Shown piece by piece: positions 1 to 6,150 of a stretch of 6,496 nucleotides of DNA (position 1 is the first letter of the stretch; the number at the start of each line of letters is the position of its first letter). The notes beneath the pieces are model-generated. The model was not told the DNA's origin, did no database searches, and saw nothing but the letters and a program-made list of their open reading frames with translations. Source of the DNA: Helicobacteraceae bacterium (GTDB taxonomy: Bacteria; Campylobacterota; Campylobacteria; Campylobacterales; Sulfurimonadaceae); NCBI GenBank assembly GCA_015488075.1, contig WFOM01000187.1, positions 1 through 6,496 on the forward strand. Direction: 5' to 3'. A program made the translations under genes and the position numbers.

Positions 1-657
1 GATGATATATGTGAAGACTGTAAAAGAAGAAAAGAAACAAACCCCATAAGAGTGCTTGACTGTAAAAACGACAAGTGTCAACAAATTTACAAAGATGCAC
101 CAAAACTTATAAACAACCTTTGCCAATCATGCAAAAACGACTTTGAAAAGCTAAAAAATATACTTGATGATAACTCCATACCTTATGAGATAGATACACA
201 TCTTGTTCGCGGACTCGACTACTATACAAAAACCGCATTTGAGTTTGTAAGTGACTCTATAGGGGCACAAAATGCCATAGCCGGCGGTGGAAGATATGAC
301 AGACTTGTAGAGTTTTTAGATGGGAAAAGCACACCTGCAGTCGGTTTTGCCATGGGTATAGAGAGGCTTTTGGAACTTATAGAGATACCTACAAAAGAAA
401 AAAGTGGCTATTATATAGGTGTTATGGATGAAGCAGCCTTAAATGTGGCACTGAAACTGACAAAACAAAAAAGAAAAACAGACAAAGTCATCTTCGAATA
501 CAAAACAAAATCACTAAAAAACCATCTAAAAACTGCTGACAAAAACGGTGTAAGATACTGTTGTGTCATAGGTGAAGATGAGTTAAAAAACAAAACCGTA
601 TGGGTAAAAGATTTGGAAAAAAAAGAAGAACACATCATAAACCAAAAAGAGTTTTAG
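1..657 (+). CDS. hisS: Histidyl-tRNA synthetase, C-terminal part (5' end outside window)
   Basis: This class II aminoacyl-tRNA synthetase attaches histidine to tRNA-His in the cytoplasm. The frame is open from base 1, so the 218 visible codons are the C-terminal half; the GTG at 52 is internal, because the 17 residues before it read as the usual HisRS cysteine-bearing segment (DDICEDC...TNPIRVLDC). In the visible protein, the histidine-specific motif LVRGLDYY is at 68-75, GGGRYD at 95-100 and class II motif 3 (GFAMGIERLL) at 115-124. From about residue 136 to the end is the alpha/beta anticodon-binding domain, starting GYYIGV. Catalytic motifs 1 and 2 lie upstream of the window. Six cysteines in CxxC, CxxxxC and CxxC spacing (residues 4, 7, 21, 26, 41, 44) sit in the insertion before LVRGLDYY. 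The TAG stop is one base before speA ATG, suggesting cotranscription. Identification is by motif and is very secure. Confidence 0.97.
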   Translation, partial: DDICEDCKRRKETNPIRVLDCKNDKCQQIYKDAPKLINNLCQSCKNDFEKLKNILDDNSIPYEIDTHLVRGLDYYTKTAFEFVSDSIGAQNAIAGGGRYDRLVEFLDGKSTPAVGFAMGIERLLELIEIPTKEKSGYYIGVMDEAALNVALKLTKQKRKTDKVIFEYKTKSLKNHLKTADKNGVRYCCVIGEDELKNKTVWVKDLEKKEEHIINQKEF

Positions 658-658
658 T

Positions 659-2494
659 ATGCCCGATAAAAGCTATGCACTTGATGTCTGGTCAAACAAT
701 AACTTTATAGTTGAAAACGGACTTTTAAAGCTTAACTTCAAATCTATGCCATCACTTTATGAGATAGTAAAAGATATAAGAAATGAGGGTATAAAAGGTC
801 CTCTTTTGCTTCGTTTTCCGCATCTCATAAAAAAGCAGATAGAAGCACTTTATCATAACTTCCAAAATGCTATAGAGATAAACAACTACAAAGGCGGATT
901 CAAGGCTGTCTTTCCGTTAAAAGTAAATCAGTTTCCAGAAGTTGTAAAAGCAGTTACAAAAGCAGGAAAAAGATACAACTACGGACTTGAAGCAGGAAGC
1001 AAAGCTGAACTTATTCTGGCTATGAGCCAGGCAAACAAGGACTCAGACATTACGGTAAACGGCTTTAAAGATGAGGAGATGATAACTCTTGGTTTTATAG
1101 CAAGTTCTATGGGACATAACATCACTTTAACGGTTGAAGGTCTTGGTGAGTTAAAAACCATTATAGATGTTGCAAAAAAAACAAACCTAAAAACTCCAAA
1201 CATAGGTATAAGAGTCCGTCTTCACAGTGTCGGAAGCGGAGCATGGGCAAAAAGCGGCGGTATGGATGCAAAATTTGGACTCTCATCAACAGAGATCCTT
1301 GAAGCCATATCACTTTTAAATGAAGCCAGACTGTTAGACAATCTTACCATGATACATTTTCACATAGGCAGTCAAATGTCAGACATAGCTCCCATAAAAA
1401 GAGCATTAAGAGAAGCAGGAAACATATATGCAGAGCTTAAGATGCTTGGAGCCGACAGTCTAAAGAACATCAACATAGGCGGTGGACTTGCTGTAGAATA
1501 CGAACAACACCAGTCACAAAAATCACACAACTATACTTTGGAAGAGTTTAGCAGTTCGGTTGTATTTTTGCTTGCGGATATAATGGATACAAAAGGTGTT
1601 GAACATCCAACTATATTTACGGAGTCCGGCAGATTTGTAGTAGCAAGCCATGCAGTTTTGATTGCTCCTGTTTTGGAGCTATTTTCACAGGATTATCAGG
1701 AAAGGCATCTTAAACTTAAAGAAAAAAACCCTCCTCTTATAGAGGAACTCAAAGAGCTGTATGACTATATGAATCAAAAAAACTGTATAGAATATCTTCA
1801 CGATGCTCTTGATCATATAGAATCTCTTCTAACACTTTTTGACCTTGGGTATATAGACCTTCAAGACAGATCAAATGCCGAGATACTAGTTCACAACATT
1901 ATAAAAAAAGCACTCTATCTAAAAAGGGGGCAAACAACAACTGAGCTTATGCAACTCCAATCTCACCTACAAGAGAGATATCTTATAAATGCATCTATTT
2001 TCCAGTCGCTTCCTGATTACTGGGGACTTGGACAACATTTCCCGATAATGCCTATACACCATCTGGATGTAGAGCCTTTAAGACCGGCTTCTATCTGGGA
2101 TATAACATGTGATAGTGACGGAGAGATAGCATTTAACCACCAAAAACCTCTTTATCTGCATGATATAAATGTGGAAGAAGAGGACTATTTTCTGGGATTT
2201 TTCAATGTCGGTGCATATCAGGAAACACTCGGAATGAATCACAACCTTTTTTCATATCCGAATCAATTTACGGTAGAAATCAGTGATGAATCCTACAAAA
2301 TAACAGACCACAAAGATTCCAAAAATATTCTTCAGATTTTAAGTGATATAGGTTATGAGACAAAAACAATCTTAGACAAACTTAAAAAAGATCTAAAAAA
2401 CTCCACATTTATCGATGAAAAAGAAAAAAATGCTACACTTTCATTATTGGAAAAATATCTAAACCAAAACGGTTATCTAAGAACTACAAACTAA
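659..2494 (+). CDS. speA: Biosynthetic arginine decarboxylase (SpeA)
   Basis: This PLP-dependent fold III decarboxylase converts arginine to agmatine, the entry to polyamine synthesis; in Campylobacter the route is known to run through agmatine to putrescine and then carboxyspermidine to spermidine. The protein has 611 residues, near the usual 630-660 for the family. The N-terminal alpha/beta barrel carries the PLP lysine K88 in FPLKVNQ, then GLEAGSKAEL at 109-118, HFHIGSQ at 233-239, the phosphate-binding glycines GGG at 274-276 and ESGR at 322-325. A mostly helical insertion follows (about 340-450). The C-terminal beta domain has the catalytic CDSDG at 484-488 and GAYQETLGMNHNLF at 518-531. 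All key residues are present and nothing is truncated. The ATG is one base after the hisS stop, with AAGAG at 647-651 as a modest ribosome-binding site. cysE follows after 13 bases. Ornithine or diaminopimelate decarboxylases are fold relatives, but they are about 400 residues and lack the insertion. Confidence 0.97.
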   Translation: MPDKSYALDVWSNNNFIVENGLLKLNFKSMPSLYEIVKDIRNEGIKGPLLLRFPHLIKKQIEALYHNFQNAIEINNYKGGFKAVFPLKVNQFPEVVKAVTKAGKRYNYGLEAGSKAELILAMSQANKDSDITVNGFKDEEMITLGFIASSMGHNITLTVEGLGELKTIIDVAKKTNLKTPNIGIRVRLHSVGSGAWAKSGGMDAKFGLSSTEILEAISLLNEARLLDNLTMIHFHIGSQMSDIAPIKRALREAGNIYAELKMLGADSLKNINIGGGLAVEYEQHQSQKSHNYTLEEFSSSVVFLLADIMDTKGVEHPTIFTESGRFVVASHAVLIAPVLELFSQDYQERHLKLKEKNPPLIEELKELYDYMNQKNCIEYLHDALDHIESLLTLFDLGYIDLQDRSNAEILVHNIIKKALYLKRGQTTTELMQLQSHLQERYLINASIFQSLPDYWGLGQHFPIMPIHHLDVEPLRPASIWDITCDSDGEIAFNHQKPLYLHDINVEEEDYFLGFFNVGAYQETLGMNHNLFSYPNQFTVEISDESYKITDHKDSKNILQILSDIGYETKTILDKLKKDLKNSTFIDEKEKNATLSLLEKYLNQNGYLRTTN

Positions 2495-2496
2495 GC

Positions 2497-2503
2497 AGGA
2501 GAG
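2497..2503 (+). promoter_or_regulatory. Strong ribosome-binding site fixing the TTG start of cysE
   Basis: AGGAGAG lies four bases before the TTG at 2508 (core GGAG six bases away). It is the best Shine-Dalgarno match in the window and fits the anti-SD of 16S rRNA. Its position, between the speA stop and the TTG, decides the start: the following residues SLWSEIKEDF align with the N-terminus of short serine acetyltransferases. Confidence 0.8.
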
Positions 2504-2507
2504 TATA

Positions 2508-3209
2508 TTGAGTCTTTGGAGTGAGATAAAAGAGGATTTTTTAAATGTAAAAAGAAACGATCCTGCATTTAAATCATATTTTGATTTTTTATTTAACTAT
2601 CCCGGTGTGTGGGCAATATTTTGGTACAGGATATCAAACAGACTGTATAAATCAGGATTTATCAGACTTGCAAAAATTATAATGGGTATAAACAAAATAT
2701 TTACACAGATTGACATACATCCGGGTGCAACCATAGGTCAAAGAGTGTTTATAGACCACGGTATAGGTGTGGTTATAGGTGAAACAGCCATTATAGAAGA
2801 TGATGTCCTTATATATCAGGGTGTAACACTGGGCGGTGTTTCGCTGAGTCCCGGCAAAAGACACCCTACTATAAAAAAAGGTGTAGTCATAGGTGCGGGT
2901 GCAAAGATACTTGGAAACATTGAAATCGGAGAAGAAGCCAAAATAGGTGCAAACTCTGTTGTTATAAAAGATGTTCCGCCATGTTCAACTGCTGTCGGGA
3001 TCCCTGCACACAACATCGAAAAAGGAAGATGCAAAGATCCGTTTATGCATAACAAACTTCCTGATATCAGTAAAGAACTGTTTGAATATCTGGTAAAAAG
3101 AGTAGCAGTTTTAGAACATATACTTATGAAAGATCACAGTGAACTTTTGGAAAAAGACCTCGAACTTGAAGAGATATACAAAAGTTTTATAGAATCCATG
3201 AAAAACTAA
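2508..3209 (+). CDS. cysE: Serine O-acetyltransferase (CysE, short form)
   Basis: This enzyme transfers acetyl from acetyl-CoA to L-serine, giving O-acetylserine, the carbon acceptor for sulfide in cysteine synthesis. The 233-residue protein is the short, Bacillus-like form rather than the roughly 270-residue enteric form. A helical N-terminal part (1-65) is followed by a left-handed beta-helix of hexapeptide repeats from about IDIHPGATIG (68-77) to about 167. Active-site signatures are IDHGIGVVIGETA (82-94, with D83 and the catalytic-type H84), YQGVTLGG (103-110) and GKRHPTI (116-122, with the second active-site H119). Residues 183-233 form a charged helical tail comparable to that of Bacillus CysE. 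The C-terminus is MKN, without the terminal isoleucine that docks into the CysK active site in enterics. The TTG start is backed by a strong ribosome-binding site. Position after speA, 13 bases away, implies cotranscription. Substrate is inferred from family; other hexapeptide acetyltransferases lack this combination of motifs. Confidence 0.95.
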   Translation: MSLWSEIKEDFLNVKRNDPAFKSYFDFLFNYPGVWAIFWYRISNRLYKSGFIRLAKIIMGINKIFTQIDIHPGATIGQRVFIDHGIGVVIGETAIIEDDVLIYQGVTLGGVSLSPGKRHPTIKKGVVIGAGAKILGNIEIGEEAKIGANSVVIKDVPPCSTAVGIPAHNIEKGRCKDPFMHNKLPDISKELFEYLVKRVAVLEHILMKDHSELLEKDLELEEIYKSFIESMKN

Positions 3210-3221
3210 GGAAAATTTTAT

Positions 3222-3227
3222 TATAAT
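3222..3227 (+). promoter_or_regulatory. Probable -10 element of a promoter for the aminotransferase gene
   Basis: A perfect TATAAT lies in the 48-base AT-rich gap between cysE and the aminotransferase, 30 bases before the ATG, which would give a leader of about 24 bases. No good -35 is visible, which is usual for vegetative promoters in Campylobacterota, where T-rich upstream DNA takes its place. Read-through from the hisS-speA-cysE unit remains possible because no terminator is seen in this gap. AAAAGG at 3245-3250 is the ribosome-binding site. Confidence 0.5.
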
Positions 3228-3257
3228 TTCAATTAATCAAACACAAAAGGTATATTT

Positions 3258-4427
3258 ATGCTTACAAAAAGGATAAATTCACTTTCTGAATCTATTACAA
3301 TGGCCGTAACCGCACTTGCAAAAGAGTTAAAAGCAAACGGTAAAGATATTTTGAGCTTTTCTGCAGGTGAGCCTGATTTTGACACACCGGATGTTATCAA
3401 AGAAAAGGCTATAAAAGCTATAAAAGACGGTGCTACAAAATACACTGCAGTTGACGGCATACCTGAACTTAAACAGGCTATAGTTGACAAACTAAAAAGA
3501 GAAAACAATCTCTCATACGAACCAAATCAGGTTATAGCAAACAACGGTGCAAAACACTCACTTTTTAATCTGTTTCAGGCTACCATTGAAGAAGGTGATG
3601 AAGTTATCATACCTTCTCCTTACTGGGTAACATACCCTGAGCTTGTAAAATACTGTGGTGGAAAAGTTGTAGAAATCAAAACAGATGACACAACAGGTTT
3701 TAAAATAACACCTAAACAGCTAAAAGAAGCTATAACAGACAAAACAAAAATGCTAATCCTTACAACACCTTCAAACCCTACAGGTGCCATCTACTCCAAA
3801 AACGAGCTTGAAGCACTTGCAGAAGTTTTAAAAGGAACAGATATTCTTGTTGCCAGTGATGAAATGTATGAAAAGCTTACATATGAAGGTGAATTTGTTT
3901 CAACAGCAAGTATAAACGAAGATATGTTTAAAAGAACCATAACCATAAACGGCCTTTCAAAATCTGTGGCTATGACAGGATGGAGATTCGGTTACATGGC
4001 TTCAAGCAATACTGAGCTTATAAATGCCACAAAAAAACTTCAATCCCAAAGCACATCAAATATAAACTCTATAACTCAAGTAGCAGCCATTGCAGGGCTT
4101 GACGGCAGTGCGGATGATGATATAGCATACATGAGAGAAGAGTTTAGAAAAAGAAGAGACAGTGCAGTTGAACTCTTTAACAACATAGATGGACTATCGG
4201 TTTTAAAACCTGACGGTGCTTTTTATCTGTTTGTAAATATAAAAGAAGTAAGTAACGATTCTCTGACATTTGCCAAAGAGCTTCTTGAGTCAAAAGGTGT
4301 AGCGGTAGTTCCTGGTATAGGATTTGGTAGTGAGGGGTATTTTAGATTTTCTTTTGCTACAGATTTAGACACTATAAAAGAGGGTATAAAAAGGATAGAA
4401 GAGTTTGTCAAAGAAAAAAGGTCTTAA
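3258..4427 (+). CDS. aspB: PLP-dependent class I aminotransferase, aspartate aminotransferase type
   Basis: This is a cytoplasmic fold I transaminase, most likely interconverting aspartate plus 2-oxoglutarate with oxaloacetate plus glutamate. The protein is full length at 389 residues. AGEPDFDTP (36-44) at the N-terminus is typical of the Thermus/Bacillus-type subgroup. W123 stacks on the cofactor in the family, SNPTG is at 172-176 (N173), and D201 and Y204 are in SDEMYEKLTY. The PLP lysine is K235 in NGLSKSVAMTGWRFGY, R243 follows it, and R363 in FRFSFA is the substrate carboxylate arginine. ATG is preceded by AAAAGG at seven bases. The gene follows cysE, as aspB does in C. jejuni, which is why that symbol is used; other genomes call it aspC. 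Members of this subgroup can also use prephenate or other acceptors, and sequence reading cannot settle this. The TAA stop lies within the hairpin that separates it from the convergent gene two bases further on. Confidence 0.93.
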   Translation: MLTKRINSLSESITMAVTALAKELKANGKDILSFSAGEPDFDTPDVIKEKAIKAIKDGATKYTAVDGIPELKQAIVDKLKRENNLSYEPNQVIANNGAKHSLFNLFQATIEEGDEVIIPSPYWVTYPELVKYCGGKVVEIKTDDTTGFKITPKQLKEAITDKTKMLILTTPSNPTGAIYSKNELEALAEVLKGTDILVASDEMYEKLTYEGEFVSTASINEDMFKRTITINGLSKSVAMTGWRFGYMASSNTELINATKKLQSQSTSNINSITQVAAIAGLDGSADDDIAYMREEFRKRRDSAVELFNNIDGLSVLKPDGAFYLFVNIKEVSNDSLTFAKELLESKGVAVVPGIGFGSEGYFRFSFATDLDTIKEGIKRIEEFVKEKRS

Positions 4428-4447
4428 CTCTAAAGACCCTCTTTCTC
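4413..4447. terminator. Probable two-way Rho-independent terminator between convergent genes
   Basis: GGTCTT (4420-4425) and AAGACC (4433-4438) form a perfect six-base stem with a seven-base loop. On the + strand the stem is followed by the T/C-rich CTCTTTCTCTTTT; on the - strand it is followed by TTTTTTCTTT, a good terminator tail. The stop codons of both convergent genes (TAA at 4425-4427 and TAG as the complement of 4430-4432) fall in the stem end and loop. The stem is short and has only three G-C pairs, so efficiency is uncertain, particularly in the + direction. Confidence 0.65.
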
Positions 4448-4648
4448 TTTTACCTCTTTTAAAGCTTCTATAACTTCATTTAGATTATCAACAGGTATAT
4501 GTGCTTTCCAGTCAGGGTTTTCTGCATCTCCGTTTAAACTTATGCCTATACTTACAACAGGTTTTGAACCTTTTCCGTAAGGCTCATCTATCTTTTTTAT
4601 AGAAATAACTCCGTTTTGACTTGAACTAAGCGGTATAATTTTTGACAT
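4430..4648 (-). CDS. Small conserved-looking hypothetical protein, 72 aa
   Basis: I do not recognise this protein. It has 72 residues, no signal peptide, no membrane segment and no cysteine, so it is probably cytoplasmic. By eye it has beta-strand-like stretches at about 13-20 (GVISIKKI), 30-38 (PVVSIGISL) and 47-52 (WKAHIP), then an amphipathic helix at about 54-70 rich in Glu and Lys. A strand-strand-strand-helix order is loosely reminiscent of PC4-like single-strand nucleic-acid-binding proteins, but no diagnostic motif supports that. It is likely real: ATG is preceded by AAAGGA six bases away, a TATAAT box lies upstream, the codon use matches the neighbours, and it ends exactly at the shared terminator. 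It lies 29 bases after the DUF4395 gene and could be cotranscribed with it or made from its own promoter. Confidence 0.8.
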   Translation of the reverse strand: MSKIIPLSSSQNGVISIKKIDEPYGKGSKPVVSIGISLNGDAENPDWKAHIPVDNLNEVIEALKEVKEKEGL

Positions 4649-4676
4649 CGCAAATCCTTTTAAAATAATTTTACAG

Positions 4677-4703
4677 ATTATACACTAAAAAACTTTTTGT
4701 AAA
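4677..4703 (-). promoter_or_regulatory. Candidate promoter for the 72-aa gene, overlapping the end of the upstream gene
   Basis: On the - strand, TATAAT (complement of 4677-4682) is preceded by TTTACA (complement of 4698-4703) with a 15-base spacer, slightly short of the ideal 17. The -10 box covers the stop codon of the DUF4395 gene (4678-4680). Transcription would begin near 4670, leaving a leader of about 20 bases before the ATG at 4648. It is predicted from consensus match only. Confidence 0.45.
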
Positions 4704-5109
4704 GATAATATATCTTACATCCCAGACAAAAATCAAACACAGAATCCATAAATAAACATGCTATATATATGGAAAGAACACTGTATAAGAAGTATTGGTT
4801 TCCTATAAAATGTCCTGCTACAGTCAGTGACAAAAACAACATCCCAAACATCATAGCCAACTGCTTGGAAGCTTTGTCTCTTTTGTCTTCTTTTATCTTT
4901 AGCAAATTTGCGGTAAATGCAGATAAATTTTGTATAACAGAAAATCTGTTATAACCAAAAAATCTTAGTAATACATCAGCAAAAACAAACAAAACTATAA
5001 AGATATTGTCTGTAAGAACAAATAATGACATCAACAAAAAAACCAAAAAAGAAGATACCCTTGATTTGTTGTTATCATAGGTTTTTAAATTTATCGGACA
5101 GGATTGCAT
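4678..5109 (-). CDS. DUF4395-type integral membrane protein with N-terminal Cys and C-terminal CxxC
   Basis: This is a 143-residue inner-membrane protein of unknown biochemical role. The start (MQSCPINLKTYDNNKSRV) and end (DFCLGCKIYYLY) match my recollection of the DUF4395 family hallmarks: a CP near the N-terminus, an Asp-x-x-x-Arg stretch after the first hydrophobic block (FADVLLRFFGYNRFS at 43-57), and a Cys-x-x-Cys near the C-terminus. Hydrophobic segments are about 19-50 (long enough for two short helices or a hairpin), 84-100 and 104-124, suggesting four crossings with both ends, and hence C4, C128 and C131, on the same face. A charged loop (about 71-83, KIKEDKRDKASKQ) lies between, probably cytoplasmic. 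The ATG is preceded by AAAAGG six bases away. It is downstream of the kinase gene but separated by 63 bases carrying a repeat motif, so it may be independently regulated. A cysteine-based redox or metal role is inference only. Confidence 0.82.
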   Translation of the reverse strand: MQSCPINLKTYDNNKSRVSSFLVFLLMSLFVLTDNIFIVLFVFADVLLRFFGYNRFSVIQNLSAFTANLLKIKEDKRDKASKQLAMMFGMLFLSLTVAGHFIGNQYFLYSVLSIYIACLFMDSVFDFCLGCKIYYLYKKFFSV

Positions 5110-5119
5110 TTTTAGCCTT

Positions 5120-5138
5120 TTATCAAATTATTATCAAA
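5120..5138. repeat. Direct repeat TTATCAAA, 11-base period, in the DUF4395 upstream region
   Basis: TTATCAAA occurs at 5120-5127 and again at 5131-5138, start to start 11 bases, about one helical turn. Read on the - strand it is TTTGATAA twice, directly upstream of the ribosome-binding site of the DUF4395 gene. The second copy overlaps GATAAT (complement of 5130-5135), a plausible -10 box. This could be a regulator's operator, or chance in an AT-rich gap. Confidence 0.35.
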
Positions 5139-5172
5139 ATTTTACAACTAATTAGCTTAAAATAAGTTTTTA

Positions 5173-6150
5173 TTATATTTTTAGTTTTATTTTAAAAAGT
5201 TTTTTACCACTCTTTTCAAAAGAAACATCTCCGCCGTGTGCATTTGCTATCTGTTTTGATAGAACAAGTCCCAATCCGTTTCCTTTAAGCTTAGTGCTTT
5301 TAAAAGCCTCAAATAGTTCATCAGGTTTCTCTATATCTATACCGTCATCATATACAGAAAAGTTATGAAATTCGCCGTCATTTGCATAGCTTATCTCTAC
5401 CAAACCTTTGGAGTTGTTGGATGATTCTATGGCATCTATGGAGTTTGTTATAAAGTTTACAAACATCATCTCAAGCAAATCTATATCACCGTTTATAATG
5501 AACTTCTCTTTTGGAAGTATAAACTTTATCTCTTTTGTATATCCGTAATAGCTTATAGATTCTATTATCCTTGATTTTAATTCATCCCATAAAAAAGGTT
5601 CTTTGTTTGCAACAACACCTTTTGAAAAAAGCAAAGTGGCTTTTATAATCCTGTCTATCCTGTATATAGATTTTTGTATCTCTTCAACTATGGGAATATT
5701 TTGAGGTATCACTTTTGACTTTAGTGTTGAAGTAAGAAGAGAGATGGAGCCTATGGGATTTCTTATCTCATGAGAAAGGTGTGCAGCCATCTGTCCCATG
5801 GTTGCAAGATTTTCTTTTCTTTTTTGCTCTGTTATGTCAGTTGCACTGAACATTGTAAGGTCTTTGTATTTTGAACTTTTTATAAGGTATGATTTTGACT
5901 CTATATTTATCTCGTAATCTTCATCGCCAAACTTTAAATGCTCTATAAGATGAGAGAGTTTTTTAGCCTGTGAATTTTGCAAAAAAACCGACTTGTCACT
6001 GTTAAAAATCCATATGGCATTAGGTAAAAATTCAACTATATTTTCAACAGTCTGCTGAAGATTTTCATAAGACTGTTTAAGCTCTTTGAAGTCATTTTCA
6101 ACCTTGTATGTTTGTTGTATAAGAAGATCTAACTCCTCAGCCGTTATCAT
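5173..6150 (-). CDS. flgS: Sensor histidine kinase, FlgS-like (NtrB-type)
   Basis: This is a soluble two-component kinase, 325 residues from the ATG at 6150. An N-terminal coiled-coil-like part (about 3-40) leads into a PAS-like region (about 38-108, ending [14 protein letters not shown]), then the phosphoacceptor domain with H127 in [19 protein letters not shown], and the ATPase domain with the N box [12 protein letters not shown] (N236), a degenerate G1 box DDGIDI (268-273), LFEAFKSTK (279-287) and the G2 box [10 protein letters not shown] (289-298). No membrane segment is seen, so it senses a cytoplasmic signal. The H-box region and the region around [15 protein letters not shown] closely resemble FlgS of Helicobacter and Campylobacter, which phosphorylates FlgR to activate sigma-54 flagellar promoters; that role here is inferred. 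A TTG at 6156 is also possible, but AGG at 6159-6161 sits only two bases from it and eight from the ATG. The gene overlaps the end of the aminopeptidase gene by 14 bases, implying translational coupling. No FlgR partner is in the window. Confidence 0.87.
   Translation of the reverse strand: MITAEELDLLIQQTYKVENDFKELKQSYENLQQTVENIVEFLPNAIWIFNSDKSVFLQNSQAKKLSHLIEHLKFGDEDYEINIESKSYLIKSSKYKDLTMFSATDITEQKRKENLATMGQMAAHLSHEIRNPIGSISLLTSTLKSKVIPQNIPIVEEIQKSIYRIDRIIKATLLFSKGVVANKEPFLWDELKSRIIESISYYGYTKEIKFILPKEKFIINGDIDLLEMMFVNFITNSIDAIESSNNSKGLVEISYANDGEFHNFSVYDDGIDIEKPDELFEAFKSTKLKGNGLGLVLSKQIANAHGGDVSFEKSGKKLFKIKLKI

Noticed and set aside
52..657. Treating the GTG at 52 as the start of a short HisRS-like protein
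   Set aside because: The frame is open from base 1 and those residues match the normal HisRS interior, so it is the 3' end of a full gene.
998..1658. speA insertion or internal break, judged from the long stretch between conserved blocks
   Set aside because: All catalytic blocks are present in one frame and the length is normal for SpeA.
3211..3230. Imperfect inverted repeat GAAAATT/AATTTC between cysE and the aminotransferase as a terminator or operator
   Set aside because: Almost entirely A/T with a bulge, and it coincides with the -10 box; expected by chance in such DNA.
4769..4954. Open frame of 61 codons on the + strand inside the DUF4395 gene
   Set aside because: It lies wholly antisense to a gene with a family signature and good ribosome-binding site; no family likeness of its own.
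5148..5172. CTAATTAG palindrome and CTTA-AAA-TAAG mini-hairpin followed by T's, as a terminator for the kinase gene
   Set aside because: The stem is only four A/T-rich pairs and its T tail is on the + strand, where no gene ends; too weak to call.
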